Shown one piece after another: positions 1-6,977 of a stretch of DNA of 22,821 bases. Every line of letters starts with the position of its first letter. The stretch's first letter is position 1. The DNA is from CAZUFB01 sp048173955 (GTDB lineage Bacteria; Actinomycetota; Coriobacteriia; Coriobacteriales; UMGS124): the NCBI GenBank assembly GCA_048173955.1, contig DBEYOB010000152.1, forward strand, positions 1-22,821. Reading direction: 5' to 3'. The position numbers and the translations under genes were made by a program. The notes under the pieces are model-generated. The model did no database searches. It was not told the DNA's origin and saw nothing but the letters and a program-made list of their open reading frames with translations.

Positions 1-1523
1 GTGGAGCGGAAGCTCTCGAGATGGTGGTTCAGAAGATAGGCGCGCTCGCGTTCGTCCGTCGCCTTCGCAAGCAGGTGCTGCGTGAGCAGCGCCTCGTTGC
101 AGGTCGAGGCCACCTCCGCCACAAAGGTCGGGTTGCCAGAACAACACGCCGGCTGCGCGTTGTTCGACAGGTAGGCGTTCACCGCGTGGCCCATCTCGTG
201 GGCGAGCGTAAAAACGTCCTCGAGCGTCCCGCTGAAGTTCAGCAGCACGTAGGGGTGCATGCCGGGGCCGCAAATCGAATAGGCGCCGCTCAACTTGCCG
301 GGCGTGGGATACACGTCGACCCAGCGCTCGTCAAAACCACGGCGCACGATCTGCAGATACTCCTCCCCCAGGGGCGCCAGGGCCTCGAGAACGATCTCGC
401 ACGCCTCCTCGTAGGTGTAGCCGCGGTCCATCTCCGCCACGAGCGGCGCGTAGAGGTCGCTCGGGAGCAGCTCGTCCAAGCCCAGCAGGTCGCGGCGCAG
501 CGACGCGTAGCGGTGCATCGGCTCCATGCCGCGATGCACCGCGTCGATGAGGTTGCCGTACACCTCGACCGGGATCTCGTTGCTGTCGAGCGAGCATTCC
601 AGGCTCGACGCGTAGCCGCGCGCGTCGGCAAAGAACTTGAGCAGCCTGGCCTGCGTCTGCAGGTTTGCGGCGAAGGTGGTGCGGAACTGCATGAACCCCA
701 AAGAGAGTGACTCGAAGGCCGAGGTGCGCAGCGCGCGGTCGCCCGACATGAACAGCGCCGGGTAGGTGCCCGTCGTCACCGGGTGCGTCTCGCCCTGAGA
801 GTCAACGGCGTCGGCGAATGCGAGGTCGGCGTCGCTCGCGGCCGTGAAGACCGCCTCGGGCTGGCCCGTCAGGCTCCCCGCCGCGGCGAGCAAGGCCTCT
901 TCGGTCGAGCCGAGCGCATGGTCGCGGGCGCGCACAATGAGGTCGAGCCTGCGGCGGTACATCTCGAGTTCGGGGCAGGCGGCATAGAAGTCCTCGAGCA
1001 CCTGGGGATCGAGGGCGAGCACCTCGGAAGAAAACCACGCCTCGGCGCCTACGACGTCGACCACCACCGCGTCGGTCTGGCTCGCGTAGTCCAGATACGT
1101 GGAGTCGCCGGTGTCCTCGTCCCTCTTGCAGGTGGCGTACACTTGGAGCTTGGTGAGGTCCACCGTCGCGCTGTCGTCGAGCTGGAGGAAGGCGAGCAGA
1201 TCGTCGGCCGAGCGCGTCGCCGTGCCCTGGTATGCCGCAAACTGGTCGGCGTAGCCTTTGGCCTGCTCGAGCGCGGCGAGGAAGTCCTCGTCGCTTGCGA
1301 ACAGATCGCTCAAGTCCCAGGTGTAGCGGGGATCGATCTGGTCGCGCGACTCGTAGGCGACCCGCCCGGAAGACGCATCCGAGCCGTCGCCTTCGTCGGC
1401 GAAGGAAAGGCCCGGGGCCGCCAGGGCGAGCACGGTGCCGGCAGACAGCGCCCCGCCCACAAACGAGCGCCTGCTCAGCTCGCGCACCGCTTGAGCGTGG
1501 CGCACATCCATCTGGTTGGTCAT
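1..1523 (-). CDS. pepF: Oligoendopeptidase F (M3 metallopeptidase), Tat-exported, C-terminus cut by window edge
   Basis: This is an M3B zinc peptidase of the PepF family, which cleaves short oligopeptides. About 507 residues are visible out of a usual 600 or so; the C-terminus lies beyond base 1. The zinc motif HEMGH, within LAHEMGHAVNAYLS, is read from the minus strand near 195-220, so the catalytic core is present. The start is the ATG at 1521-1523, preceded by GAGAGGACC. The N-terminus is unusual: residues 17-22 read SRRSFV, a good Tat twin-arginine motif, followed by a hydrophobic run (GGALSAGTVLALAAPGLSFA) and a likely cleavage site before DEGDG. No lipobox cysteine is seen. Most PepF proteins are cytosolic, so export in the folded state is inferred here. 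It lies about 100 bp downstream of the hydrolase gene on the same strand and has its own ribosome-binding site. Family assignment is firm; substrate is unknown. Confidence 0.93.
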   Translation of the reverse strand, partial: MTNQMDVRHAQAVRELSRRSFVGGALSAGTVLALAAPGLSFADEGDGSDASSGRVAYESRDQIDPRYTWDLSDLFASDEDFLAALEQAKGYADQFAAYQGTATRSADDLLAFLQLDDSATVDLTKLQVYATCKRDEDTGDSTYLDYASQTDAVVVDVVGAEAWFSSEVLALDPQVLEDFYAACPELEMYRRRLDLIVRARDHALGSTEEALLAAAGSLTGQPEAVFTAASDADLAFADAVDSQGETHPVTTGTYPALFMSGDRALRTSAFESLSLGFMQFRTTFAANLQTQARLLKFFADARGYASSLECSLDSNEIPVEVYGNLIDAVHRGMEPMHRYASLRRDLLGLDELLPSDLYAPLVAEMDRGYTYEEACEIVLEALAPLGEEYLQIVRRGFDERWVDVYPTPGKLSGAYSICGPGMHPYVLLNFSGTLEDVFTLAHEMGHAVNAYLSNNAQPACCSGNPTFVAEVASTCNEALLTQHLLAKATDERERAYLLNHHLESFRS

Positions 1524-1596
1524 ACTTCGGTCCTCTCTGTCGCTCGCCACCGTAAATCCGGCGCCCGATTCCGCAAATCACCGCGTGCTATGGCAT

Positions 1597-1613
1597 CGCC
1601 GCGCCTCGCGGCG
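1597..1613 (-). terminator. GC-rich hairpin between hydrolase and pepF
   Basis: The sequence CGCCGCG-CCT-CGCGGCG forms a 7-bp perfect stem 11 bases after the hydrolase stop codon. No T-run follows on the minus strand, so it may only attenuate transcription or protect the mRNA 3' end. The rest of the 100-bp gap shows no clear promoter. Confidence 0.35.
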
Positions 1614-1623
1614 GAGCCACAAC

Positions 1624-2553
1624 CTACCCCTGCAGGTCCATCCACTCGATCACGGTCTGCTCCACGTCGTCCTTGATGTCGTCGTAGTTGTGGATCTCGT
1701 GGCGATACCCCGAGTAGAGGTGGGTGACGACGCTCTCGTGCCCCGTGTCGATGAGCCAGTTCGCGCACTGGTACACACCCGCGCCGTAGTTGCCCACGGG
1801 GTCCTGGTCGCCCGCAATGAGCAGGACGGGCAGGTCGGCGGGGACCCTGTGCGCCCACTCGGGGCCCTCGATGCACAGCATCATGTCGATGAAGTCGCGC
1901 AGGCTGACGTTGTGCACGGGATGGGCGAAGGCGTCGAAGGGGTCTGCGGCATGGTCCTTCTGGACGTACGGGTCATGGCAGATCCACTCGTTGCCGAGCG
2001 CCGCGCCCTCGTCGCAGCGCGCGAACATCCAGCCCATGAGCTCGCTGACGAAAGAGGGGTCGGACTCGTGCGCCTTGCCCGCGGCGATGGCCTCGTCGAG
2101 CTTGGCGCGGACCTCGCGGGTGTTCTTGAAGATGCCGGTGGTGCCGCAGTAGATGGCGCCGGCGAGCTCGTCGCCGTACTTCGCGGAAAAGTCGCGGGCG
2201 ATCATGGAGCCCATGGAGTGCCCGAACATGAAATAGGGCAGGCCGGGATACTTCGCGCAAACGAGGTCCTTGAAACGCTTCTCGTCCTCCATCATGGTGT
2301 GCGGGCCGGCGTCGCCCCAGTCGCCCCACGTGCCGTTGGCGATGGCGGTGGCGCCGTGACCCACGTGGTCGTCGGCGGCCACGATGTAGCCGGCGTCCAT
2401 GAACGCCACGATCATGTGGAAGTAGCGGCGGGAGTGCTCGCCGAAACCGTGCACAAGCTGGACGATGCCCTCGGGCTCGCATGCCGGAACGTAGATCCAC
2501 CCGGTCACCTGGTCGCGGTTGTTGGACGAGGGGAAATGCAGTTCGTGAAGCAT
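1624..2553 (-). CDS. Alpha/beta hydrolase (Hydrolase_4 / monoacylglycerol lipase-like)
   Basis: A 309-residue soluble alpha/beta hydrolase of the serine aminopeptidase S33 / lysophospholipase-like group. The nucleophile elbow GHSMG is clear at about residues 112-116 (FGHSMGSMIARDF). The oxyanion-side VHGFGEHS motif lies near residues 33-40. The acid is probably the Asp in LLIAGDQDPVG and the catalytic His lies in GYRHEIHNY near the C-terminus, so the triad looks complete. No signal peptide is seen, so it should act in the cytoplasm on lipid or small ester substrates; the substrate cannot be read from sequence. The start is the ATG at 2551-2553 with AAAGGG seven bases upstream. It is the first gene of a minus-strand pair with pepF. 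A minus-strand TATAGT near 2649-2654 may be its -10 box. Confidence 0.92.
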   Translation of the reverse strand: MLHELHFPSSNNRDQVTGWIYVPACEPEGIVQLVHGFGEHSRRYFHMIVAFMDAGYIVAADDHVGHGATAIANGTWGDWGDAGPHTMMEDEKRFKDLVCAKYPGLPYFMFGHSMGSMIARDFSAKYGDELAGAIYCGTTGIFKNTREVRAKLDEAIAAGKAHESDPSFVSELMGWMFARCDEGAALGNEWICHDPYVQKDHAADPFDAFAHPVHNVSLRDFIDMMLCIEGPEWAHRVPADLPVLLIAGDQDPVGNYGAGVYQCANWLIDTGHESVVTHLYSGYRHEIHNYDDIKDDVEQTVIEWMDLQG

Positions 2554-2648
2554 GGCGCACCCTTTCTTCCGTGGACGGACGCCGGACGGTCGAGGCCCAG
2601 GGCCGGCGCTGCCCGGGACAAGCGCGGCCCGGGGCGACTACCGAGGCA

Positions 2649-2696
2649 ACTATAACATCATCGCACCGCAGTTGCGCGCCTGCGCCGTGCTATACT
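2649..2696. promoter_or_regulatory. Bidirectional promoter-like site P1
   Basis: On the plus strand TGCTATACT (TATACT at 2691-2696) is an extended -10 pointing towards repeat element A1. On the minus strand TATAGT (2654 to 2649) points towards the hydrolase gene. No good -35 box is seen for either, as is usual for extended -10 promoters. The plus-strand core CGTGCTATACTGGCC recurs exactly at site P2 near 3207-3221. Confidence 0.45.
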
Positions 2697-2760
2697 GGCC
2701 AGCCCTGCCCATGTGGTGTTCCCCTCGAGATGCACGCAAAACGGGAGCCGTAGGCCGCGG

Positions 2761-2983
2761 TTGCACCCGATATTGCCCCGATGCGTGCAAATCTTTATCG
2801 AGTGAATCCCCGGAATGCGACCTCAACGGATGAGGCTTTCTCTTAAGTTCCAAAATAAGAAAAAAAGATTTCGATTCAGAAAGATAAAATTTATATTTGG
2901 TCGCTCCGTCCTTTAGAATGATGCGACCGAGCAATTCACTCGACGGACATTTGCACACATCGGGCACTTTTTAGGTGCAGGCC
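2761..2983. repeat. Element A, copy 1: 220-bp inverted-repeat element with internal hairpins
   Basis: The element starts at TTGCACC and ends at AGGTGCAGGCC. Its left arm (to about 2808) and right arm (from about 2932) are imperfect inverted repeats of about 45 nt; shared blocks include GTGCAAAT and TCGAGTGAAT and their complements. Two hairpins sit between the arms: CCTCA-acgga-TGAGG (2821-2835), and GGTCGC/GCGACC (2899-2904 with 2923-2928) around an 18-nt loop containing TTTAGAA. The centre is clearly AT-rich against the GC-rich chromosome. Copies 2 and 3 at 8671 and 16621 keep the same order and spacing. A minus-strand reading frame starting GTG CCC GAT runs through it but is probably a by-product of the repeat. 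It could be a non-coding RNA, a REPIN/MITE-like DNA element, or both. Confidence 0.85.
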
Positions 2984-2995
2984 GAGCCGGCAGAT

Positions 2996-3187
2996 TCAAA
3001 CCTGGCTGGAATGCAGCACGCGTAGAGCGGCGCGATTAACCCCATCCCGGTACTTGGCAAAGATGGGGAGCTCCTCGTTTTTCTTTTCCCAAACGCTCGC
3101 CCAGTCGACCGTTTCCAGACCAAAGATAAAGCCCTTTGAGCAAGGCGGACATCCAGAATCCCATTCGGCTATGCTGCAAAACTCGGG
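2996..3187 (-). pseudogene. Possible 3' remnant of an unidentified gene
   Basis: A minus-strand frame of about 62 codons, open between a TAG at about 3188-3190 and a TGA at 2996-2998, reads like ordinary protein at its C-terminus (ETVDWASVWEKKNEELPIFA, then KYRDGVNRAAL). It has no usable start codon and no ribosome-binding site, and I do not recognise the family. It ends a few bases before element A1. It may be the degraded tail of a lost gene, or a chance open frame. Confidence 0.25.
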
Positions 3188-3189
3188 AA

Positions 3190-3217
3190 ACTATAGCATC
3201 CCGACCCGTGCTATACT
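3190..3217. promoter_or_regulatory. Bidirectional promoter-like site P2 ahead of the ABC-F gene
   Basis: A plus-strand extended -10, TGCTATACT (TATACT at 3212-3217), points towards the ABC-F gene. The minus-strand TGCTATAGT (3198 to 3190) points the other way. A CGGGA/TCCCG hairpin (3184-3188 with 3199-3203) spans the minus-strand -10. The same plus-strand 15-mer occurs at P1. Confidence 0.5.
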
Positions 3218-3445
3218 GGCCGCGTCGGCCGAGCGGGCAATCCCGTCCGCAGCGCGCGTGGCGGCGCCATCGTGTCCGGCAGAAAGAAAGGGTCAGGTGC
3301 GGATTCGCTAGACATTCCCCAGTGCCGTTGTGCGGGCGCATGCCGTTGACAGGCGCGTCCCCGCATATACCAAGCGCGCGGCGCGGCCCCGCCCATGCGG
3401 GCGTTCCCTCTGCTCGCCGTGCGCCTCATTTTAGGAGAATGCTCT
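3218..3445 (+). promoter_or_regulatory. Long 5' leader of the ABC-F gene
   Basis: If P2 is used, the ABC-F mRNA carries about 220 nt of leader with no recognised gene. It holds a four-codon open frame with its own AAAGGG site (GTG CGG ATT CGC TAG, 3297-3311) and a CCCGC-ccat-GCGGG hairpin near 3390-3403. A TTGACA at 3346-3351 is followed after only 14 bases by TATACC, which is too close for a standard promoter. Leaders of ABC-F resistance genes are often attenuators with short uORFs; that role is inferred here. Confidence 0.3.
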
Positions 3446-4930
3446 ATGCCCCAGCAGCTTGCCCTTACTGGTGTCACGTACACCTACCCTTCCGCGCAAG
3501 AACCCATCCTCGACAACGTCAGCGTCGTATTCCCCGCCGGGTGGACCGGCCTTTTGGGCGACAACGGCTGCGGCAAGACCACGCTCGCCCGCATCGCCTG
3601 CGGGCTCACCGAACCCGATTCCGGCACGGTCACGCACGGCCTCGTGTGCGCCCTTTGCGAGCAGGACGCTGACGAGCCGCCCGACAACCTCGCCGACTTC
3701 GCCTGCGACTACGGCCGCGAGGCGCTCGACCTGCGGCGAGTCTTTGCCATCGAGGACGACATGCCCTGGCGCTTCGAGCGGCTCTCGTTCGGTGAGCGCA
3801 AGAAGCTGCAGATCGCCTGCGCCCTGTGGCGGCGCCCCGACGTGCTGGTGGCCGACGAGCCAACCAACCACCTCGACCGCGACGCGCGCGAGCAGCTCGC
3901 CGCGGCGCTCGCGGGCTTCCGGGGCATCGGCATCCTCGTAAGCCACGACCGCGTGCTGCTCGACGCGCTGGCCGAGCGCTGTGTGTCGTTCGAGCCGGGC
4001 GGGCTGGTCGTGCGCCCCGGCGGCTACACGGCGGCCCGCAGTCAGGCGGACCTCGAGCGCAGCGCGACCGAGCACGAGCGGGCGGTCGCAAAAGACAAGC
4101 TCGCGCGCCTCGCAGCCGAGCAGGACCAACGCGCCCACGAGGCGGCTCGGGCGCAGGCGCGCCGCAGCAAACGCCACATCGACCCCAAGGATAGATCGGC
4201 CAAGGCGATGATCGACCTGGCCATATTCACCGGCCAGGACGGGGTGCGCGGCAAGCTGACCGTCCAGATGAACAAGCAGGTCGAAGCCGCCCGGCAGCGC
4301 GTCGACGCCGCCTTCGTGCACAAGCGCTACGACGGCGACCTCTGGGTCGACGCCCGCCCGAGTCCGCGCAAGACCCTGCTCCGCATCCCGGCTGGCACCA
4401 TCCCCTGCGGCGCGGGCACGCTCGAGATCCCGCCGCTCTACGTGGGCAACACCGACCACGTGGGCATCGTGGGGCCCAACGGAGCGGGAAAGTCGACGCT
4501 GCTCGCACATCTGCGCACGCTGGTCGCCGGCGACCTCGCGGTGCTCGACATCCCCCAGGAGGTGGAGCCGCGCGAGCGGGAGCGCGTCGTCGCCGAGATA
4601 GCGACGCTCTCCCCCGCCGAGCGCGGGCGGGTGCTCTCCACGGTGGCCCAGCTCAACTCCGATCCCGACCGCATCCTCGAGGGCGGCCGCACGAGCCCCG
4701 GCGAGCTGCGCAAGCTCATGCTCGCATACGGGATGCTGCGCGGGCCCGTCCTCATCGTCATGGACGAGCCCACCAACCACCTCGACCTCCACTCGGTCGA
4801 GGCGCTCGAACGGGCGCTTGCGGCCTATCCGGGGGCGCTCCTGCTCGTGAGCCACGACCAGGCGTTCCTCGACGCCTGCACGGGACGCGTCTGGGAGGTG
4901 CGCGACGGGCGGGTCGAAGAGCGGCAGTGA
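3446..4930 (+). CDS. ABC-F family ATP-binding protein (ribosome-associated)
   Basis: A 494-residue protein with two ABC ATPase domains and no membrane segments, typical of ABC-F factors that act on the ribosome. Domain 1 has Walker A GDNGCGKTT, signature LSFGERKK and Walker B VLVADEPTNHLD. Domain 2 has GPNGAGKST, signature TSPGELRKL and LIVMDEPTNHLD. The charged stretch at about residues 205-255, rich in Ala, Arg, Glu and Gln, is the interdomain linker that reaches the ribosome in this family. Both domains keep the catalytic Glu. The start is the ATG at 3446 with AGGAG eight bases upstream; an in-frame ATG at 3395 lacks such a site. The protein is compact for the family. Antibiotic protection is possible but not provable, and housekeeping ABC-F proteins look alike. 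It appears to be a single-gene transcript. Confidence 0.93.
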   Translation: MPQQLALTGVTYTYPSAQEPILDNVSVVFPAGWTGLLGDNGCGKTTLARIACGLTEPDSGTVTHGLVCALCEQDADEPPDNLADFACDYGREALDLRRVFAIEDDMPWRFERLSFGERKKLQIACALWRRPDVLVADEPTNHLDRDAREQLAAALAGFRGIGILVSHDRVLLDALAERCVSFEPGGLVVRPGGYTAARSQADLERSATEHERAVAKDKLARLAAEQDQRAHEAARAQARRSKRHIDPKDRSAKAMIDLAIFTGQDGVRGKLTVQMNKQVEAARQRVDAAFVHKRYDGDLWVDARPSPRKTLLRIPAGTIPCGAGTLEIPPLYVGNTDHVGIVGPNGAGKSTLLAHLRTLVAGDLAVLDIPQEVEPRERERVVAEIATLSPAERGRVLSTVAQLNSDPDRILEGGRTSPGELRKLMLAYGMLRGPVLIVMDEPTNHLDLHSVEALERALAAYPGALLLVSHDQAFLDACTGRVWEVRDGRVEERQ

Positions 4931-5057
4931 GTGGACCGGGGCGAATCGGCAGGATCCAGTCGAAGCACGCTGATACCGGCAGTCCAGCTTAACCGTTTAT
5001 CCAACGCGGGCGGGCCCGATGCGGCCTCAGACGCGTCCAAGTCAGGAAAAGCCGCCA

Positions 5058-5275
5058 CCGATGGCCAAAAAGGTCGATCATGAAGAGCATCGGACCCTCC
5101 CGACCGCCCCCCCGGAGACCCGTAAGGGCCAAATTGGACCCCCTTGTCGACGATCGACAAGGGGGTCCCGCTGCACCTGCATGGTGGGTGACGATAAAAA
5201 CGCTGGTCAGGAATCTGCCTCACTATTTATCAAATATCGCATGGTCTTCACGATTGCGCTTTTTGGCCAGCGCGG
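5058..5275. repeat. Element B: about 215-bp element with long imperfect inverted ends
   Basis: The left arm, from TGGCCAAAAAGG at 5062 through TGAAGAGCAT at 5090, matches the reverse complement of the right arm (5239-5272, ending CTTTTTGGCCAGCG): about 26 of 35 positions. Between the arms sit a perfect 15-bp hairpin (5136-5168), a small ACCC-gtaa-GGGT-like hairpin just before it, and an AT-rich patch (5220-5238). Size and plan resemble element A but the sequence is different. Only one copy is in the window. The remaining parts of 4931-5419 hold no gene that I can support. Confidence 0.55.
5136..5168. terminator. Perfect 15-bp inverted repeat inside element B
   Basis: GGACCCCCTTGTCGA is followed by three bases (CGA) and its exact reverse complement. 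It would form a very stable hairpin in RNA from either strand and lies between the convergent ABC-F and AIM24 genes. Terminator action is possible, but there is no T-run on either side. Confidence 0.5.
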
Positions 5276-5410
5276 CGCCCCAAACCCGACATGAGGGGCG
5301 CGACCAGACGCGATACCTCGCCGCTGCCGTCAGACGTGGCTTCCACCCCGGGGCCTATCAGCGACTCTGAGTCAGCCTCAGGACGCCCCAACCCGGCGCT
5401 TTATCAGCGC
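5275..5410. other. Non-coding stretch downstream of the AIM24 gene with two hairpins
   Basis: GCGCCCC (5275-5281) pairs with GGGGCGC (5295-5301). GCGCT-ttatc-AGCGC (5396-5410) lies ten bases after the AIM24 stop codon on the minus strand and may be a weak terminator for that gene. No gene is seen here. Confidence 0.35.
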
Positions 5411-5419
5411 AGGCAGCGG

Positions 5420-6229
5420 TTAGTGGTCGGTAGGCTGGGGTGCATAGACGTTGCGGTCGGTGGCTGCCTGCATCGGCGCGAGCATGACGCGACCCGTGCC
5501 GCGATAGACGTTCACAAGACCCTCGCCGCTCACCGCCGAACCCACGAGCGACTTACCCGAACGCTCGACCGAGAAGTTCAGTCCGGCCGACCATGCAAGC
5601 GCATAGTTGCCGTCGACCTTGAGCTCGTCGCTGTCGAGATCGACATAGACGATCTCCTGCTCGGGGCAGGGCGACTCGAGCGCGACGACGCCTGCCCCGT
5701 CAATGCGCAGGTTGAATAGGCCCTCGTTACCCGCCACCACCGACGAGATGTTCGAGCGCCGCTGCAGTTCGTGCTTGAGATTGCCGTCGCATGCCAGGAA
5801 CAGGCCGTCGTTCAGCACGACAGAGTTACCCCAGCGCGTCGTGTCGACGAGCAGGATGAAGCGCCAGGTGGGCTCGCAGACGAGCTTCCCGACTCCGGTG
5901 TACTCCGGCTTGATGATGGAATCCTGGCTGATGGCACCCTTGAACATCTTGCCCACGAAGTCGCCCACGCCCTTCACGCCGGTCGTGGCCCGCACGCTGC
6001 CCACCGTCCACTGCATCGCACCGGCCTGGAGCGTGACGCCGAGGCGTCCGTCGAGATTGGCAACGAGCTGGCGGCGTCGTACGTCCATCTGCGCGGCAAA
6101 GTAAGCCGCCATCGCACTCTCGGACGTCACCGAAAGGTCGCGGTCCCACTGGATGACCTGGAACTGGCCTGCCTCCGCAACGACCTTGACGTCATCGTTG
6201 TCTTCGAAGTTATAAACCGTGAATGCCAT
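5420..6229 (-). CDS. AIM24 family protein
   Basis: A 269-residue protein of the AIM24 / TIGR00266-like family, with a beta-rich fold named after a yeast mitochondrial protein; its bacterial function is not established. Family-like stretches include LDGRLGVTLQAGAMQWTVG (about residues 60-78), the KMFKGAISQDSI segment and the repeated beta-turn pattern in the C-terminal half. No signal peptide or membrane helix is seen, so it is probably cytoplasmic. The start chosen is the ATG at 6227-6229, which has GGAGG seven bases upstream; an upstream in-frame ATG would add 16 residues (MRLSGKDSKSENGGFD) but has no ribosome-binding site. It is transcribed alone, divergently from the GntR operon across about 180-350 bp. 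Confidence 0.85.
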   Translation of the reverse strand: MAFTVYNFEDNDDVKVVAEAGQFQVIQWDRDLSVTSESAMAAYFAAQMDVRRRQLVANLDGRLGVTLQAGAMQWTVGSVRATTGVKGVGDFVGKMFKGAISQDSIIKPEYTGVGKLVCEPTWRFILLVDTTRWGNSVVLNDGLFLACDGNLKHELQRRSNISSVVAGNEGLFNLRIDGAGVVALESPCPEQEIVYVDLDSDELKVDGNYALAWSAGLNFSVERSGKSLVGSAVSGEGLVNVYRGTGRVMLAPMQAATDRNVYAPQPTDH

Positions 6230-6408
6230 GTCGAAACCTCCATTTTCGCTCTTGGAATCTTTTCCCGACAATCTCACGCAAACCGGTGCCCGGGAACAAG
6301 GCGGCCTGCGGTGCAGCCCCCGTTCGTTGCCATTTCATACCCCAACCAACCACAGGGAGCAGCAGCATGCGCGGAGCCAACGAAACTCGAAAAAACTCCG
6401 TCCGCCCC

Positions 6409-6462
6409 TTGCGCAATGTGTATAGGTGAGTATATACTGTATCTATCAAACATACACAGTAT
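6409..6462 (+). promoter_or_regulatory. Promoter of the GntR-ABC operon with overlapping palindromic operator
   Basis: The -35 TTGCGC (6409-6414), an 18-bp spacer and the -10 TATACT (6433-6438) form a clear sigma70-type promoter. An inverted repeat, ATACTGT (6434-6440) and ACAGTAT (6456-6462), begins inside the -10 box and spans the expected transcription start. YtrA-type GntR proteins usually repress their own operon from such sites, so autorepression is inferred. The leader from about 6445 to 6575 holds GC-rich repeats of GGGGACGCCC but no supported gene. Confidence 0.65.
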
Positions 6463-6575
6463 GTCCGACGGGCAGGAGTGCCGACGTCCGCGCCTGCCCG
6501 GCCGCAGAGGGGGACGCCCCGACGCGGCAACCCCCTCCGGGGACGCCCGAGGGGGCGACGGGGAAGGACCGCGAC

Positions 6576-6944
6576 TTGGACATCATCATCTCAAACGCGA
6601 ACGGCAAACCCATCTACGAGCAGATCACGGACCAGATCAAGTCCGCGATCGCGAAGGGCGAGCTCGCCGAAGGACAGCAGCTCCCCTCGATCAGGGCGCT
6701 CGCCAACAGCCTGCGCGTGAGCGCGATCACCACCAAGCGCGCCTACGCCGACTTGGAGGCGGCCGGCCTCATCGAAACGGTGCAGGGCAAGGGCACCTAC
6801 GTCGCCGGCGGCAACGCCGAGCTCATCCGCGAAGAGCGGCTCCGCGAGGTCGAGGGCTTCATGGCCCGGGCAATCGAGTGCGGGCGCAGCATGGGCCTCT
6901 CGGACGACGAGCTGTCGGAGATGTTCGCCCTGGAGCTCGAATAG
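6576..6944 (+). CDS. GntR family transcriptional regulator, YtrA subfamily
   Basis: A 122-residue regulator with an N-terminal winged helix (about residues 10-75: KPIYEQITDQIKSAIAKGEL, then QLPSIRALANSLRVSAITTK and GLIETVQGKGTYVA) and a short C-terminal helical tail. The small size and lack of a ligand domain fit the YtrA subfamily, which controls ABC transporter operons. The start is the TTG at 6576 with AAGGA nine bases upstream; it matches the family's usual N-terminus (LDIIISNANGKPIYEQ). An upstream in-frame ATG at 6426 would begin inside the promoter and is unlikely. It is followed after 33 bp by its ABC ATPase, so it should act as the local repressor, released by envelope or antibiotic stress in known relatives; the signal here is unknown. 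Confidence 0.9.
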   Translation: MDIIISNANGKPIYEQITDQIKSAIAKGELAEGQQLPSIRALANSLRVSAITTKRAYADLEAAGLIETVQGKGTYVAGGNAELIREERLREVEGFMARAIECGRSMGLSDDELSEMFALELE

Positions 6945-6977
6945 TCGGGCGCACGGCGCCCTTCGAAAGGACAGACC

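Noticed and set aside
2650..2967. Minus-strand frames beginning MPDVCKCPSSEL in element A copies 1 and 2 (also 8131-8877), with similar peptides
   Set aside because: The shared frame follows from the constant length and conserved arms of the repeat. In copy 3 the frame stops after about 47 codons, and there is no ribosome-binding site, so it is not supported as a protein.
3346..3371. TTGACA followed by TATACC as the main ABC-F promoter
   Set aside because: The spacer is only 14 bp, too short for a normal sigma70 promoter; the extended -10 at 3212-3217 is a better candidate.
3431..4855. A 474-codon minus-strand open frame across the ABC-F gene
   Set aside because: It is antisense to a gene with complete Walker motifs and has no ribosome-binding site or recognisable domain.
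4825..5223. A 132-codon minus-strand frame overlapping the end of the ABC-F gene and element B
   Set aside because: It has no start signal, no motif, and is partly antisense to the ABC-F gene.
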